The notes beneath the pieces were generated by a model that saw only the letters and a program-made list of their open reading frames with translations, was not told the origin of the DNA and did no database searches. A stretch of 64,000 nt of DNA from the NCBI GenBank assembly GCA_003194525.1, contig NBIV01000046.1, forward strand, positions 124,001 to 188,000. Direction: 5' to 3'. Each line of letters starts with the position of its first letter. The stretch's first letter is position 1. Source of the DNA: Gracilariopsis chorda (taxonomy: Eukaryota; Rhodophyta; Florideophyceae; Gracilariales; Gracilariaceae). Shown here piece by piece: positions 53,014 to 62,884 of this stretch. Position numbers and translations under genes: made by a program.

Positions 53014-54210
53014 CTAAAGGAATGGTCGAAAACAAGACCCAAAAGGCCTCGGTTGCTCTCCCAGACTCGCAACATACCTCTCAAAATTGTACTCTAAGTC
53101 CATATCCACAGCCATATCTAAAAGCAACAACACAAAAAAGATAGTGTTCTCTACTACAGGCCCCAGTCCCCTTACATTGTGCAAAGAAGTCTCCCTCACA
53201 AATGTAGATATCAAACACGTAAATACCACAGGGAACACCCTTCCACTAAAGAGCCTAATAGCAGCCACACCATCTGTTATCCCCACCACCTTCTTCAAAC
53301 CCCCGCATACAGTCACGCAAACACCAAAAATCAGCTCACCAATACCTCTCTGCACATATCGAAGCCCTATCTCATTGTTAATGCTGTCCCCAGTCACAAA
53401 GAACATCGTCAGCCGCTCCACAACATATGACAGAGCCCCAAACCTGAACCCACCACTGAAAAATGCAACAGCGCCAGTCTTAAGTTCCGTTCTAAGCGAC
53501 ATTGGGGTTCCCAAGAAATGATAGGTAACAGAAATACAAGCATTCAACGGCACCAGACCTCCCACTGTGAATCCAAGTAGTCTGTTTCGAATCACAGAAA
53601 ACCTTCTCAGCCGTTCCCTCCCCCTCAATCGTACAAAAGCCAATGAACCAAAATACCTCCTATGCAATGAGGACACAATATCGAAGAGAAGCCAATTCAA
53701 AACCGTCTCCAATATCACCAAAAATAAAATCTTCGGAGACATCATATCATCACCCACCACATAATGCATTAAAACTGGTTTCAAAACCCCATAAAGAACA
53801 CCAATGGCTAATGAAAACATAAACGCATATGTGTAACACCCATTAAAGCTGAACATGTGTCCAAGGCTTTTAGAAAGGTTTGACGCACTCTCCAGATACT
53901 CATTTACATGCGTACTGCCATACAGCATGTGCAAAAAATTTGCATTCGTTAAGATATGATTATATGTCGGTATAGAGTCGAGAACTTCGTATATCTTCGT
54001 CACATCCTCTAAAACTCCAGCAGTCAGCAACCTCGAGGCCCCTCGCACAACACCCTTCTCCGTATCCGTGTTGTACCGAATTTCAAGTACTTCATCAAAC
54101 CTCATCACCGTCTCATTGGGAAAGATGTCCACATGTATACGGGTCCTCCGGTCACTGACCGAAAATTGCAAATAGTAGTCATGGTGCGTGTGGATGTTCT
54201 CAAATGACAT
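53014..54210 (-). CDS. Multi-pass membrane protein, unknown family
   Basis: An intact 398-residue ORF. About six or seven hydrophobic segments, including YAFMFSLAIGVLYGVLKPVL, ILFLVILETVLNWLLFDIV, LLGFTVGGLVPLNACISV and TIFFVLLLLDMAVDM. The N-terminal ~120 residues are soluble-looking (HTHHDYYLQFSVSDRRTRIH). The spacing of charged loops recalls carrier or Mpv17-like proteins (for example LRGRERLRRF between segments), but no diagnostic motif is present. It is the only gene of the 52-64 kb cluster with neither stop nor frame change. The flanks are AT-rich. Confidence 0.7.
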   Translation of the reverse strand: MSFENIHTHHDYYLQFSVSDRRTRIHVDIFPNETVMRFDEVLEIRYNTDTEKGVVRGASRLLTAGVLEDVTKIYEVLDSIPTYNHILTNANFLHMLYGSTHVNEYLESASNLSKSLGHMFSFNGCYTYAFMFSLAIGVLYGVLKPVLMHYVVGDDMMSPKILFLVILETVLNWLLFDIVSSLHRRYFGSLAFVRLRGRERLRRFSVIRNRLLGFTVGGLVPLNACISVTYHFLGTPMSLRTELKTGAVAFFSGGFRFGALSYVVERLTMFFVTGDSINNEIGLRYVQRGIGELIFGVCVTVCGGLKKVVGITDGVAAIRLFSGRVFPVVFTCLISTFVRETSLHNVRGLGPVVENTIFFVLLLLDMAVDMDLEYNFERYVASLGEQPRPFGSCFRPFL

Positions 54211-54844
54211 GAATCTTCAAGAGTCGTGAATGAATGTTCAAAAGTCGATAATTTATGTCTAACCTCTTCACTTGAACCAACTTCGTCAGTGCTTAAATGC
54301 ACAGCTTATCATCTTCTCATTTGCTCACCCCTTTTGTCCTTCCCAACACACAAAATAATATTTTGAACCTCTACACGATAATGCCTTCACCCTCTTCACT
54401 CTTCTTCATACATCAAGCACGCCACAATGCATTCATGTATGAAAAGAACCAGTACTTTCTATATCAACAGAATGGATAATCGCGGTATTTGGCTATAACA
54501 ACGGGATCCTTCACACCCGTACAATCACCTTCAATTCTCATACATAATCCCATACTCAATTTTACATCCATTCGTGTTTCATATGAGCTGCCCCTTCATT
54601 CTCCCCTCCAATACACCCATCCCAAGTTTCTTCTCATACTTGTAGACCTTTCTTTATGGAATAGAACAAAGCGAAATCTTTTTAGACATCATCCCTTCAT
54701 TATTACGCATCATTCGAATGAAGCCGCATAAAAAGTAATCCCCATCGTAGTAAACCTCTCCCATTCACTATAAACATTCACGATAAAGATCAAAAAGCAA
54801 TCATCAGATATAACAAACGTATATCACTAGTTTACTTATCATTA
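54211..54844. other. AT-rich intergenic
   Basis: About 630 bp between the stop of the oxygenase-like ORF and the start of the membrane protein gene; no ORF of note, no repeat seen. Confidence 0.4.
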
Positions 54845-57262
54845 TCAATCGATTTCATCGTCCTCACCTATCAGACCCTCTGCTCTTTTTGGAACCATTT
54901 CACCCTCATCGTCATCCTCCTGTTCATAATCTCCATCAGTGTTGATTTCTGCTGGCTTCAGTATATGCTCATCGTCTTCCTCATCCGACGGGTTCTCACC
55001 TTCGGCTTCTTGCATAACTACATCTCTATCTTCAGCTTCATCTCCCCGCTCCTCTTCCACTCCTCTCACCTCAGATAAATCGCCACGGTCCTCTTCATCA
55101 TTAAAAAAGGGAGGGCAGAAACCGCTTTGCCTATGCACCGCATCCGGGAGATTGTATCCCTCAGGTACAAAGTACATATGGTATCGCATGCAATAGCCTT
55201 TCGCTATTGCATCATTGTACTTAGCCCTAGCATGAAATACATCCCCTCTTCCAATGAACACAGAAAACCGTGGAACTCTGAAGTTCCAAACCATCATAAA
55301 AGCCGAAAGCTCTTTCAAGTTACCCCGTGTCATTGTTAGAGTATGTGACCGTTCACAAACCCAAATCATGAACGCATCCGGTCCCGATGCCACTGCAAAA
55401 TACCCCGGGTTTACATTTCTCATCCTGTCACTCTCCGTCAAACCGCTCAAATCCGTGTGTAGCACCTGCCTCGGACAATCCTCTCCAGTACAAAGGATAC
55501 GGCCACCCATTTGAGGGGCATACATCGTTCCACCTTCAGACAACCCGAGAGCCGCTGCAATCTGACCGAGTCTTGCATCCAACATGGCTCTCTTTCGAGC
55601 AAGAACCGCACCGTTTTCAAGCTCTTCAATTCTGTCCGCAATCCCTCGTTTGGTTGTGATGAAAGGCCCCACCGCCTTCATATCATTCTTAACATCCTCT
55701 ACCCCTCCTGCATTGATGATCATATTCCAGAAAACACGATTCGCTTCTTTCGTGAGATCCGGTTGCGAAACAAATTCGCGTTCGAAGAAGTCCATCAGTT
55801 CTCCTATCACATCTTCGTCCATTTGCAGTCCCCTTTTCGAAGCCTCACTAGCCATGCCTTCATCTGTCCCGAAACTTTCCAGCACACAAAACCCTCTCTC
55901 TGACAGCTCCACTCTCTTCTTCGCAAAGCAAACACGAGCCAAGTCCTCTCTCTCAAAAGCGGCCATCCATAACGCTTCCTCTTCATTCGGTGCCGTTCCT
56001 GATGACGGCATCTTCACGCCCAGCATTGCACGTGTCATAGTACCCATCTCTTTGTGCATGTTGCGCGACGCACGGCAGTACACAGCATGATGAATAATTC
56101 GGAAGTCATCAGGTGATAGGCACTCCGCCCGATGTTGCTTCCTCAGATTTATCCTCTGCATCCATGGATGGGAATGATTCACTGCATTTCCGCTTGCAGG
56201 CCACTCACTCGGCAACGAGTATACCAGGTCCACCCAAGACATGTCCGCTCCCATAGCCAGCTCTCCTGGCGTACGTAAGCCAGCTGGAAGCTTGTCAGGA
56301 CTCTTATCGTCAAAGCTGCCTACGGTTTGCTGCTCCTCTGCCTCGTCTTCCTCATCACCCACAAAGTCCTCCTGAGCTTCATCTTCGCTTGACTCGAGCA
56401 CAATGATCTCCTGTGCTGTCAACCACCTCTTCAAATCTCTCCTTTCCATACTACGCAGCACCTCCACCACCTCCTGCGAGAAACCAAATCCAGGTCGCTT
56501 CACACCAGGTGCAGTCGGCTTACGATTCGATCGTCTCTGCCTCTTCACCGGTGGCTCAAAATCAACTGAATCTTCATTTTCATCTTCGTCCAGGACCTCC
56601 ACTTTACGCTTTCTTGAGATTCGCTTACTTCTTCGAGGCTCCTGGTCAGCGTTCGGAGGCTCCTGAGCAGCTTCCTCATTCAGATCAAGCAACTCGATCA
56701 CGTCCACATTGGCCGCAGAGGGAGCAACAGCAGTAGCATCCTGTCCCTGCATGCCCGACAAAGCGCTGGAAAACTTCCTACGAACCTCTTTCACCTTATT
56801 ACTCACTCTGGACTCCAGTGAGCTGCGGTTCCCTTTCGTATACCACTTTCTCAGACGAAATATGATATACTTTGACACAGTCTGGTCAGAATCGCCGATG
56901 GTAACCGTGGTATTCATCACTTCCTGTACATTCTTTTTCTCCTTCATGGAACTCCCCAGCTCACTGCAAATGTCATACGTTCTAGAAGCGCAGTCGAAGA
57001 AGTACTTTCGGAAATCCTCAAACGGTCCCATCTTCACAGTGGCCACCGACCTCACTCGAACATGCGCCTGTAGACATTGGTTAGTAAAACGAAACTTATC
57101 CCCTGACATTCCAAGCAGAATATCACTAGACACATGAGTGATTCCAATTTGAGGCGTCTCCTGCCACACCACATCGAAGAACTCTAACAGACCGGGATTA
57201 CGCGCAAACTTCAGAGCAAGAGCAGAATGGCGATTGAAATGACGTATCTTCCCTTCTTTCCC
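54845..57262 (-). CDS. 2OG-Fe(II)-oxygenase-like protein, -1 frame continuation of the ParB-like gene
   Basis: The ORF is open from 57262 (no ATG near its start; the first start-type codon is GTG at 57172), so it probably continues the upstream gene. Residues are numbered from 57172. The first ~130 are helical; ~150-330 are acidic/basic low complexity (RRSKRISRKRKVEVLDEDE). Near residue 569 QVLHTDLSG gives an HxD motif, near 646 GRGDVFHARAKY gives the distal His, and near 662 YCMRYHMYFVPEG the Arg, in the order of Fe(II)/2-oxoglutarate dioxygenases. The end is acidic. In phage and some eukaryotic systems such domains oxidise modified bases; the substrate here is unknown. Calling it an oxygenase rests on motif order alone. 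Confidence 0.6.
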   Translation of the reverse strand, partial: GKEGKIRHFNRHSALALKFARNPGLLEFFDVVWQETPQIGITHVSSDILLGMSGDKFRFTNQCLQAHVRVRSVATVKMGPFEDFRKYFFDCASRTYDICSELGSSMKEKKNVQEVMNTTVTIGDSDQTVSKYIIFRLRKWYTKGNRSSLESRVSNKVKEVRRKFSSALSGMQGQDATAVAPSAANVDVIELLDLNEEAAQEPPNADQEPRRSKRISRKRKVEVLDEDENEDSVDFEPPVKRQRRSNRKPTAPGVKRPGFGFSQEVVEVLRSMERRDLKRWLTAQEIIVLESSEDEAQEDFVGDEEDEAEEQQTVGSFDDKSPDKLPAGLRTPGELAMGADMSWVDLVYSLPSEWPASGNAVNHSHPWMQRINLRKQHRAECLSPDDFRIIHHAVYCRASRNMHKEMGTMTRAMLGVKMPSSGTAPNEEEALWMAAFEREDLARVCFAKKRVELSERGFCVLESFGTDEGMASEASKRGLQMDEDVIGELMDFFEREFVSQPDLTKEANRVFWNMIINAGGVEDVKNDMKAVGPFITTKRGIADRIEELENGAVLARKRAMLDARLGQIAAALGLSEGGTMYAPQMGGRILCTGEDCPRQVLHTDLSGLTESDRMRNVNPGYFAVASGPDAFMIWVCERSHTLTMTRGNLKELSAFMMVWNFRVPRFSVFIGRGDVFHARAKYNDAIAKGYCMRYHMYFVPEGYNLPDAVHRQSGFCPPFFNDEEDRGDLSEVRGVEEERGDEAEDRDVVMQEAEGENPSDEEDDEHILKPAEINTDGDYEQEDDDEGEMVPKRAEGLIGEDDEID

Positions 57263-58788
57263 CTCTCACTGCTCCACAACAACCCCGTGATTTGGCTTGG
57301 TTTAAGCTTCGACAAATCATACCCATCCTGCTCTACGCCATTACGAATAAACGAAACAGCAGTGTGAATCTTATCTGCGAAGGGCATCACCAGAACATTG
57401 GAGCTCAAATCATTCAACGTCTTCCCCAGCCACAACATCTCATTCAATGTCATTCTCCGGCCGTCGTTCCGTTCCCAAAGCATGATGTTCAAACGAGCAG
57501 TAATCCGTGCCCATTTCGCACCATCCTGCTCGAGTTCCAGTAGAACACTCACTCGATGGAAGCCGTCCACCAAAACCACAGGAACAATCAAACGCCCACT
57601 CGCATCAATAGCGTCACGAACCGGCACATCCTCCAACAGGGCCACCGCAATCGACCCAAGAGAAGGGAGCCATCCGAATTTCCTCAGTTTGTTCGAAGTA
57701 TCTCGAAGATGTTTGTCATTCTTCGAACGAACCATGTTCTTCGGAAATCGAATGTTGTGGATATCCACTACGCCATTGTGCTGGTCATAATCATGTCGAT
57801 TGATGTCTAAGACCCCCAAACTGTTATCCACCTCTTCCCAAGGAACAGCATCACCGTCATCATATAAAACCCTCTCCTCCGGATCAAGATCGTTCCTGGA
57901 GAGTACAGGCACCTCTATGACGTCATCATCGGAGCTTGCTCCGACTTCAGGGCCTCCTCGGTTACCAGAGCCGCCCGCGAGAGCACCTGATGTTCCTCCA
58001 CCGCTCTGACGGGTTTTCACCAGAGCCTCTCCACCGCTCTCAAGGCTCTTCACCGGCGCTTTGGTCACCAAAGTGCTTGATGGTGTACCAGCAACAGCGG
58101 GAATGCGCTCGACTTGTCTTGCAGTGGTCCTGGAAGCTGTACTTCTGTGGACAGTTTTCACATTTGCTCCTGACTGCGGTGGATCCGACTCATTCCTCTC
58201 TCCGCCTTCATTTGTGACACTCATCATCGCATTGTCCCATGCATATAAACCCGCTGAAACCATCTCCTTCAAAGTTGCGGGTGGTTCCTCGGGACCCCCA
58301 AAAACATAAGGGTACTTCTCATCTTGGTGTGACGAAGTATTTGTCTTAAAGATAACCACCAAGTCCTCTCTAGGTCTCTGCGTAGAGGACAGGGGATGGT
58401 TGTGTAGTGAACGACAGAAGCTCGTCCCCGGCCCCGCAGCAACCCCCAAACCACGCAAGTTTGCCTCTCCTACCTTCACCTTCGCATCACTACTCCCAAC
58501 TCGTACGAACAGATTGACCTCCTCATCGCCCTTAAGCACCTGACCCTTATTGCCCCCAATTGATGGCTCAGGGTGGCTGGTAGTTCGGGTGGCGCCCTGG
58601 CTCTTCACTTTGCCTTGCGTGGTCGGCATCTCGATAACACGTCTCTTCGGCGAAACAGGCTTCCTCGGAGTCCGTTTCCGTGGTGGCGCGTTTATCTTAT
58701 TCCCAGTGGAATCCATGGTTGAGTACTTCGAAAGTCCCGCGCTTGCGCTTTCTTGGCACCCGCTGACGTCAAATGCTCCCGTGATCAC
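57211..58788 (-). CDS. ParB-like (Spo0J/ParB N-terminal) domain protein
   Basis: 525 residues. The first ~300 are disordered and basic; the likelier start is MDSTGNKINAPPRKR (Met ~25). ParB-like fold from ~340: VVDIHNIRFPKNMVRS, KFGWLPSLGSIAV, VVLVDGFHRVSVLLEL (the nucleotide-binding box near 403-412), and NEMLWLGKTLNDLSSN (helical DNA-binding part). In bacteria and phages this domain is a CTPase/nuclease that is often linked to DNA-modifying enzymes. The last ~15 residues are probably out of frame: at 57256-57262 the minus strand reads G GGA AAG in phase, and the -1 frame from there continues into the oxygenase-like ORF. Confidence 0.72.
   Translation of the reverse strand: MITGAFDVSGCQESASAGLSKYSTMDSTGNKINAPPRKRTPRKPVSPKRRVIEMPTTQGKVKSQGATRTTSHPEPSIGGNKGQVLKGDEEVNLFVRVGSSDAKVKVGEANLRGLGVAAGPGTSFCRSLHNHPLSSTQRPREDLVVIFKTNTSSHQDEKYPYVFGGPEEPPATLKEMVSAGLYAWDNAMMSVTNEGGERNESDPPQSGANVKTVHRSTASRTTARQVERIPAVAGTPSSTLVTKAPVKSLESGGEALVKTRQSGGGTSGALAGGSGNRGGPEVGASSDDDVIEVPVLSRNDLDPEERVLYDDGDAVPWEEVDNSLGVLDINRHDYDQHNGVVDIHNIRFPKNMVRSKNDKHLRDTSNKLRKFGWLPSLGSIAVALLEDVPVRDAIDASGRLIVPVVLVDGFHRVSVLLELEQDGAKWARITARLNIMLWERNDGRRMTLNEMLWLGKTLNDLSSNVLVMPFADKIHTAVSFIRNGVEQDGYDLSKLKPSQITGLLWSSERGKKGRYVISIAILLLL
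57256..57262 (-). promoter_or_regulatory. Candidate -1 frameshift heptamer GGGAAAG
   Basis: It fits X XXY YYZ in the zero frame of the ParB-like ORF (AGG GGA AAG). Slipping back gives GGG AAA GAA and enters the oxygenase-like frame, which is open from here. The alternative is loss of one base from the G4 or A3 run. I did not confirm a downstream pseudoknot. Confidence 0.35.
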
Positions 58789-58929
58789 GTATGCTTGGTT
58801 CCAAAGAGAAGGACGTAAGCACTATATATCGTTTTCAAGACGTTTCATGACATCCATTGTCGTCAACGTAGCATCCCTGCAATTCCCCTCCCAATTGCTT
58901 GCATTTCAAAAAGAATTTGATAATTTTTT

Positions 58930-59077
58930 GGTCGAGGTCCGTGGTCCGAGGTGTCGTGGTGCTCCATCGCGATAACGATGGAGCGCCAGGACGCGAAATT
59001 TTAATTAAAATTCATGCCTGGCGCTCCATCGTAATCGCGATGGAGCACCGTGACACCTCGGAACACGGAACTCGACC
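58930..59077. repeat. 148-bp nested palindrome between divergent genes
   Basis: Two ~65-bp arms match with roughly eight mismatches around an AT core (AATTTTAATTAAAATT). Each arm has its own hairpin: GCTCCATCG, a 6-nt loop, CGATGGAGC, 9-bp perfect stems. The outer ends are GGTCGAG and CTCGACC. It can form a cruciform with two side hairpins. It lies 142 bp from the ParB-like start and 280 bp from the first ATG of the methyltransferase frame, so it could be a replication origin, a recombination site or a shared promoter element. Confidence 0.85.
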
Positions 59078-59356
59078 CAAAACGAAGAGAAACATAATCC
59101 GTGGCAACCAAGTCAAAAGCGTCTTGCGCATTCTTCGCAACCGCATTCGTTGGGTCGGTTTGGGCGATTGAAAACTTCTATTGAACCCGAAGAACAACTT
59201 TTTCTTGTTAAGCAAAGCACCGGAGTGGTCGTCTCCAACAGTGTTACCCCTTTCCTTCGAAGCTACCGCGACCACTCCCTTTCTGCCATCCGCCCTGTCT
59301 CACCGCTTGGAACCTCCCGTGACTGCTGCGACGTCCGCTTACGACACCGCTATTTC

Positions 59357-62300
59357 ATGAGCTCCTCTATAGAAGAAGTTACCATGGTGTCCAGCCCAGC
59401 CTCCACTGTAACCGCGAAGGAAACGGGTTCATTCAAGATGCACTGAACCGGAGAAGAGCTTATTGATGCTTATCTGGCAGTTCTTGATGACTACGCAGCG
59501 ACGAGGCAAAATGTGGATGAGCCGAGAAGTTTGAAGCACACCGACTTTGTGGAGTTCGCGGTACAAAGTCGCAACGTTCCTGACTCTGCCAAGAAAATGT
59601 TTCTCACTCTCATCGGACCGGATTACATCTCGTATTCGGACTCCGAGCTCCGTAACATGTCTCTCAGAGGCCCTCCACGTCAACTCTATCTTATGGCAAG
59701 AATGGTGGACGTAAAGGACCGTGAAGAAGACAAGCGTGTATGGGACGTTTGGAAGGTTTATTGTAAAGGGGAAGGGCGTAAAGGAATTCCCCGTAACGTG
59801 TTGCTATCTGTCTTTTGCAAGTCCCGTGTTCTGGGAGCAACCAAGAAATCTTCCGCTTTCCACACGGATCCTTGCACCGACTTTGAAATGGTCATTGGGT
59901 TTTCTATGGTGCAAAAGATTGCCATGGATAAGAAAGGAAGTGGTAGGAAGAGGAAAAGCGGCATGGCAGCTAAGAAGTTCTCGAAAGTGGGTTTGTCGGA
60001 CAAGACCCAGAGTCAGAGAGTCGGGTATGGTGTGCAGCTGGTGACCAGGGCTCGGCATTGTTTCGCCCAATTCGTCGGGTTTCCCAACGTTGAGTTTATG
60101 ATCTTGCCTTACATTCGACTCGACTATATCAGTGTAGTCTTCACCGATATCGCACAACGCTGCATGGGCTTCCAACACAAAGATTATTCCAAACCGTTAG
60201 TGGAGGAGAAGAACGTCACCACTGTAGAAGAAAACGTTACCAAATGGGCATGGAATCTGCCGGATCCAGTGGATACAGCGCTTCGCCTTTGTGCCAAAGA
60301 ATACCTTGATGACCTTTGAAATGCGGTGGTACAATAGAAACTGTTCGACATCTCTGCTCCCAGCAAATTGGATGCCCTCAAAAGGTTCATCATCACGAGA
60401 ACGAGACTGTTCCCTCTGCGGTTTGAGAACTTTAGTGAATCTCTTGTCACTACGGTTCAAGAGGCCATAAAGCCTCTGAAGCTCATTGCATTGCATGGGA
60501 GCAATGTCAAATTACATCAAACTGTGAAACCAAAGCCCGCAGAAGACGTTGAGATCATTATGGAGCCGGTAGAAACTGGTACGGCTGGTGGTGGGAACGA
60601 ACATGCTGAGCGTGTGGAAGGTGGTGATAAAGGTTTGTTGGAAGAAGTGGAAGAGATAGAGATGCTAGAGGATGCGGAACGCGGTACTGCAGAACTTGGT
60701 ACTGCACCAAAGGTCACTGAAGGACTGCAGACAACAGCTTTGTCGCAGAACTTATCGTATGATGTCGAAGGCACGGGGATTCGTGCACCACCGTACCCTA
60801 CGACTTTGGATGATGTGATAGCTTACAAGTATTTTGAGAAGGAGATGTCCTGCAATTTCCATCTCCACAACTGCAAGTTCGAAAATCTCATCGACATTGA
60901 CGACAACAAGTCTGGCGAAAGCGAGGTATCTATTGAAGGAAGGGTACAGTTCCTGATTTCCGATCCGCCATATGCGACTCGTTCTGAGCGTCTTTTGGAG
61001 AACATCGAACACGATATTCTGACCGAGAAGGGCATGAGCAGGTCAGCGAGAAGGTATTCAAAGCTTCTACGTCCTGGTGGACATATTATACAGTTCTGCT
61101 CATGGGATCAATTACCGTTGTGGCGGGATGTGCTACGGAAAGTTACCTACATGGATGACTCTGATACGAAGCGTTACTCCTTTGTCGTCGACGAACAGCC
61201 CCTCCATTTCGTACGGTATTTAGGTAATACGACGGGTAACGTTGGGAGAAGAAGTTGCCGGTTGCACCAGACGACAGAAAACGCTGTACATGCTGTTCGT
61301 TCTGGAGTTCCTTATGCACAACAGCACCGGATGGTCAACTATGAGAACTTCAATTATGTTGCTTCATGATACCCAGCGTATCATGCAATCATGGATCAGG
61401 TGCCGCCGATGTGTAATAGTGAGATGCTCATGTGGTCTGTGAAAAACCCGGATGGGAAGTATACGAGGAAGAGGGTGCGACCGGAACAGAAGTGTAGAGC
61501 ACTGTTGAAAGAGCTGATTTGCAGGTTCAGTCAGCCAGGAGACCTCGTGGTCGACATGTTTGCCGGAACGTTCTCGACAGCGATGGCGTGCATGGAACTG
61601 CCCTAGCATCGGAAGTTTGTGGGGTGTGAACCGGACAAAGCTTGCTTTGAACACGCCAGGCATGCCGCTATTGTTCGCTTCGCTTCCATAATACGGGAAG
61701 GACACACGGATATTGCGAAGAGCCAGGAGCTTCGAAAGATGGCCCATTGTGTTTCCTCTGCATTGCCAATGGGAAGAAGCAGGCACACCGTGTTATGGAC
61801 GGCTGTCGACGGATTTCCACCGTACCAAATTCTTCCCCCACACCTTGTCGACTTTCTCTCCACTTTGTGGCAAAGTGAAATTCTAAGAAAGTTGGGAAGG
61901 AAGAAAGCTATAGATGGATGGCCGAGGGAGCTGCAGGGAAGAATGAATCTGGAGAACATGAAGTCTCTATTGGAAATGCAGGCTGTGCAATGGTTGCGAG
62001 TGGGCAACTCTACTATTCGTCACGAAAAGGCTGGTGTTGGAGTGATTGCAACTCGTCGAATTGCTGCAGGCGAGGTAGTGTGCTATTTCTACGGGACGTT
62101 GGTTTATCATGACCTTTCGAATCAGAAAGAAGCGCACAAGACCTACGGGGAGGGAGTCATGGTTGTGACGAAGGATCGCTTCCGGAAGTATGCGGTGGAG
62201 ACAGAAGTCTACGGTCAACAGTTCCAATCAATTCCGCATCGAAAACAGCTGACCTACTGGCATGGAAAACAATTAATCCCCATTTTGTGGGTGGTTCCTG

Positions 62301-62542
62301 CCCCTTTTTGTATTGCGGGGTATATCAACGATCCAAAGTACGTGGAAGGGGATAAACAGTTAGATGCCATGGTGGATGGCCTAGTGAAGAAAAGGGAGGC
62401 TAATGTGCGAATGAAACGGACACCGGGAGTGGGACGAACACCAGGCGGAATAACGGACTACAAACTTATTAAGATGGAGGCGACAGCCGACATAGAGCAA
62501 GGAGAGGAACTCTTCGCCAGATACGGTGATGTTTGTGACTGA
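59357..62542 (+). pseudogene. DNA methyltransferase (beta-class) + SET domain, five in-frame stops
   Basis: One reading frame, no frame shift, from ATG 59357 to TGA 62540-62542 (1061 codons). Stops: TGA 59444, TGA 60317, TAG 60335, TGA 61367, TAG 61604. Part 1 (to ~60319) is an unrecognised globular domain. Part 2: catalytic DPPY at 60962-60973 (SDPPYATRSE), LLRPGGHIIQFCSWDQLP, EMLMWSVKN, then VDMFAGTFSTAMAC (SAM-binding motif, 61550 on), the beta-class order of N6-adenine/N4-cytosine DNA methyltransferases. Part 3 is a SET domain: GVGVIATRRIAAGEVVCYFYG, AGYINDP, ADIEQGEELFARYGD. Methyl transfer to DNA and to protein lysine in one chain would be unusual. Stops TGA and TAG fit CGA and CAG decay. 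Confidence 0.75.
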
Positions 62543-62884
62543 CAAACCCTTTTGAAGGTGGAGGATGGAACGATAGTCATTGATTAGTTTCTTGTTATAA
62601 ACCTTTGTCCACAGCTTGGCTAAAGGGTGACGTTTATAATTTGAACGGATGTGTAGTCCTAACTTAGGAGAACATCACTCTTCAGCAAGGATATAAGATA
62701 CAAAGCGATATAGATGTGATACAGAAACGTCCATTTTCGGTACCACAGAGGATTGTACTCTCAAGATTTCACAAAAAACAAAGAATTTTGTGCGCATTGG
62801 GTGGCGAGATTTTCCCGGACAACACACGGCGTGCGCCATCCCAGAGCGTCACTAGCCACTTGAGAAAGAGGTTAGACTCCAAGA

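Noticed and set aside
59357-62542. TGA reassigned as a sense codon
   Set aside because: TGA also ends this ORF and the oxygenase-like ORF, host genes in the window are intact without internal TGA, and TAG occurs too.
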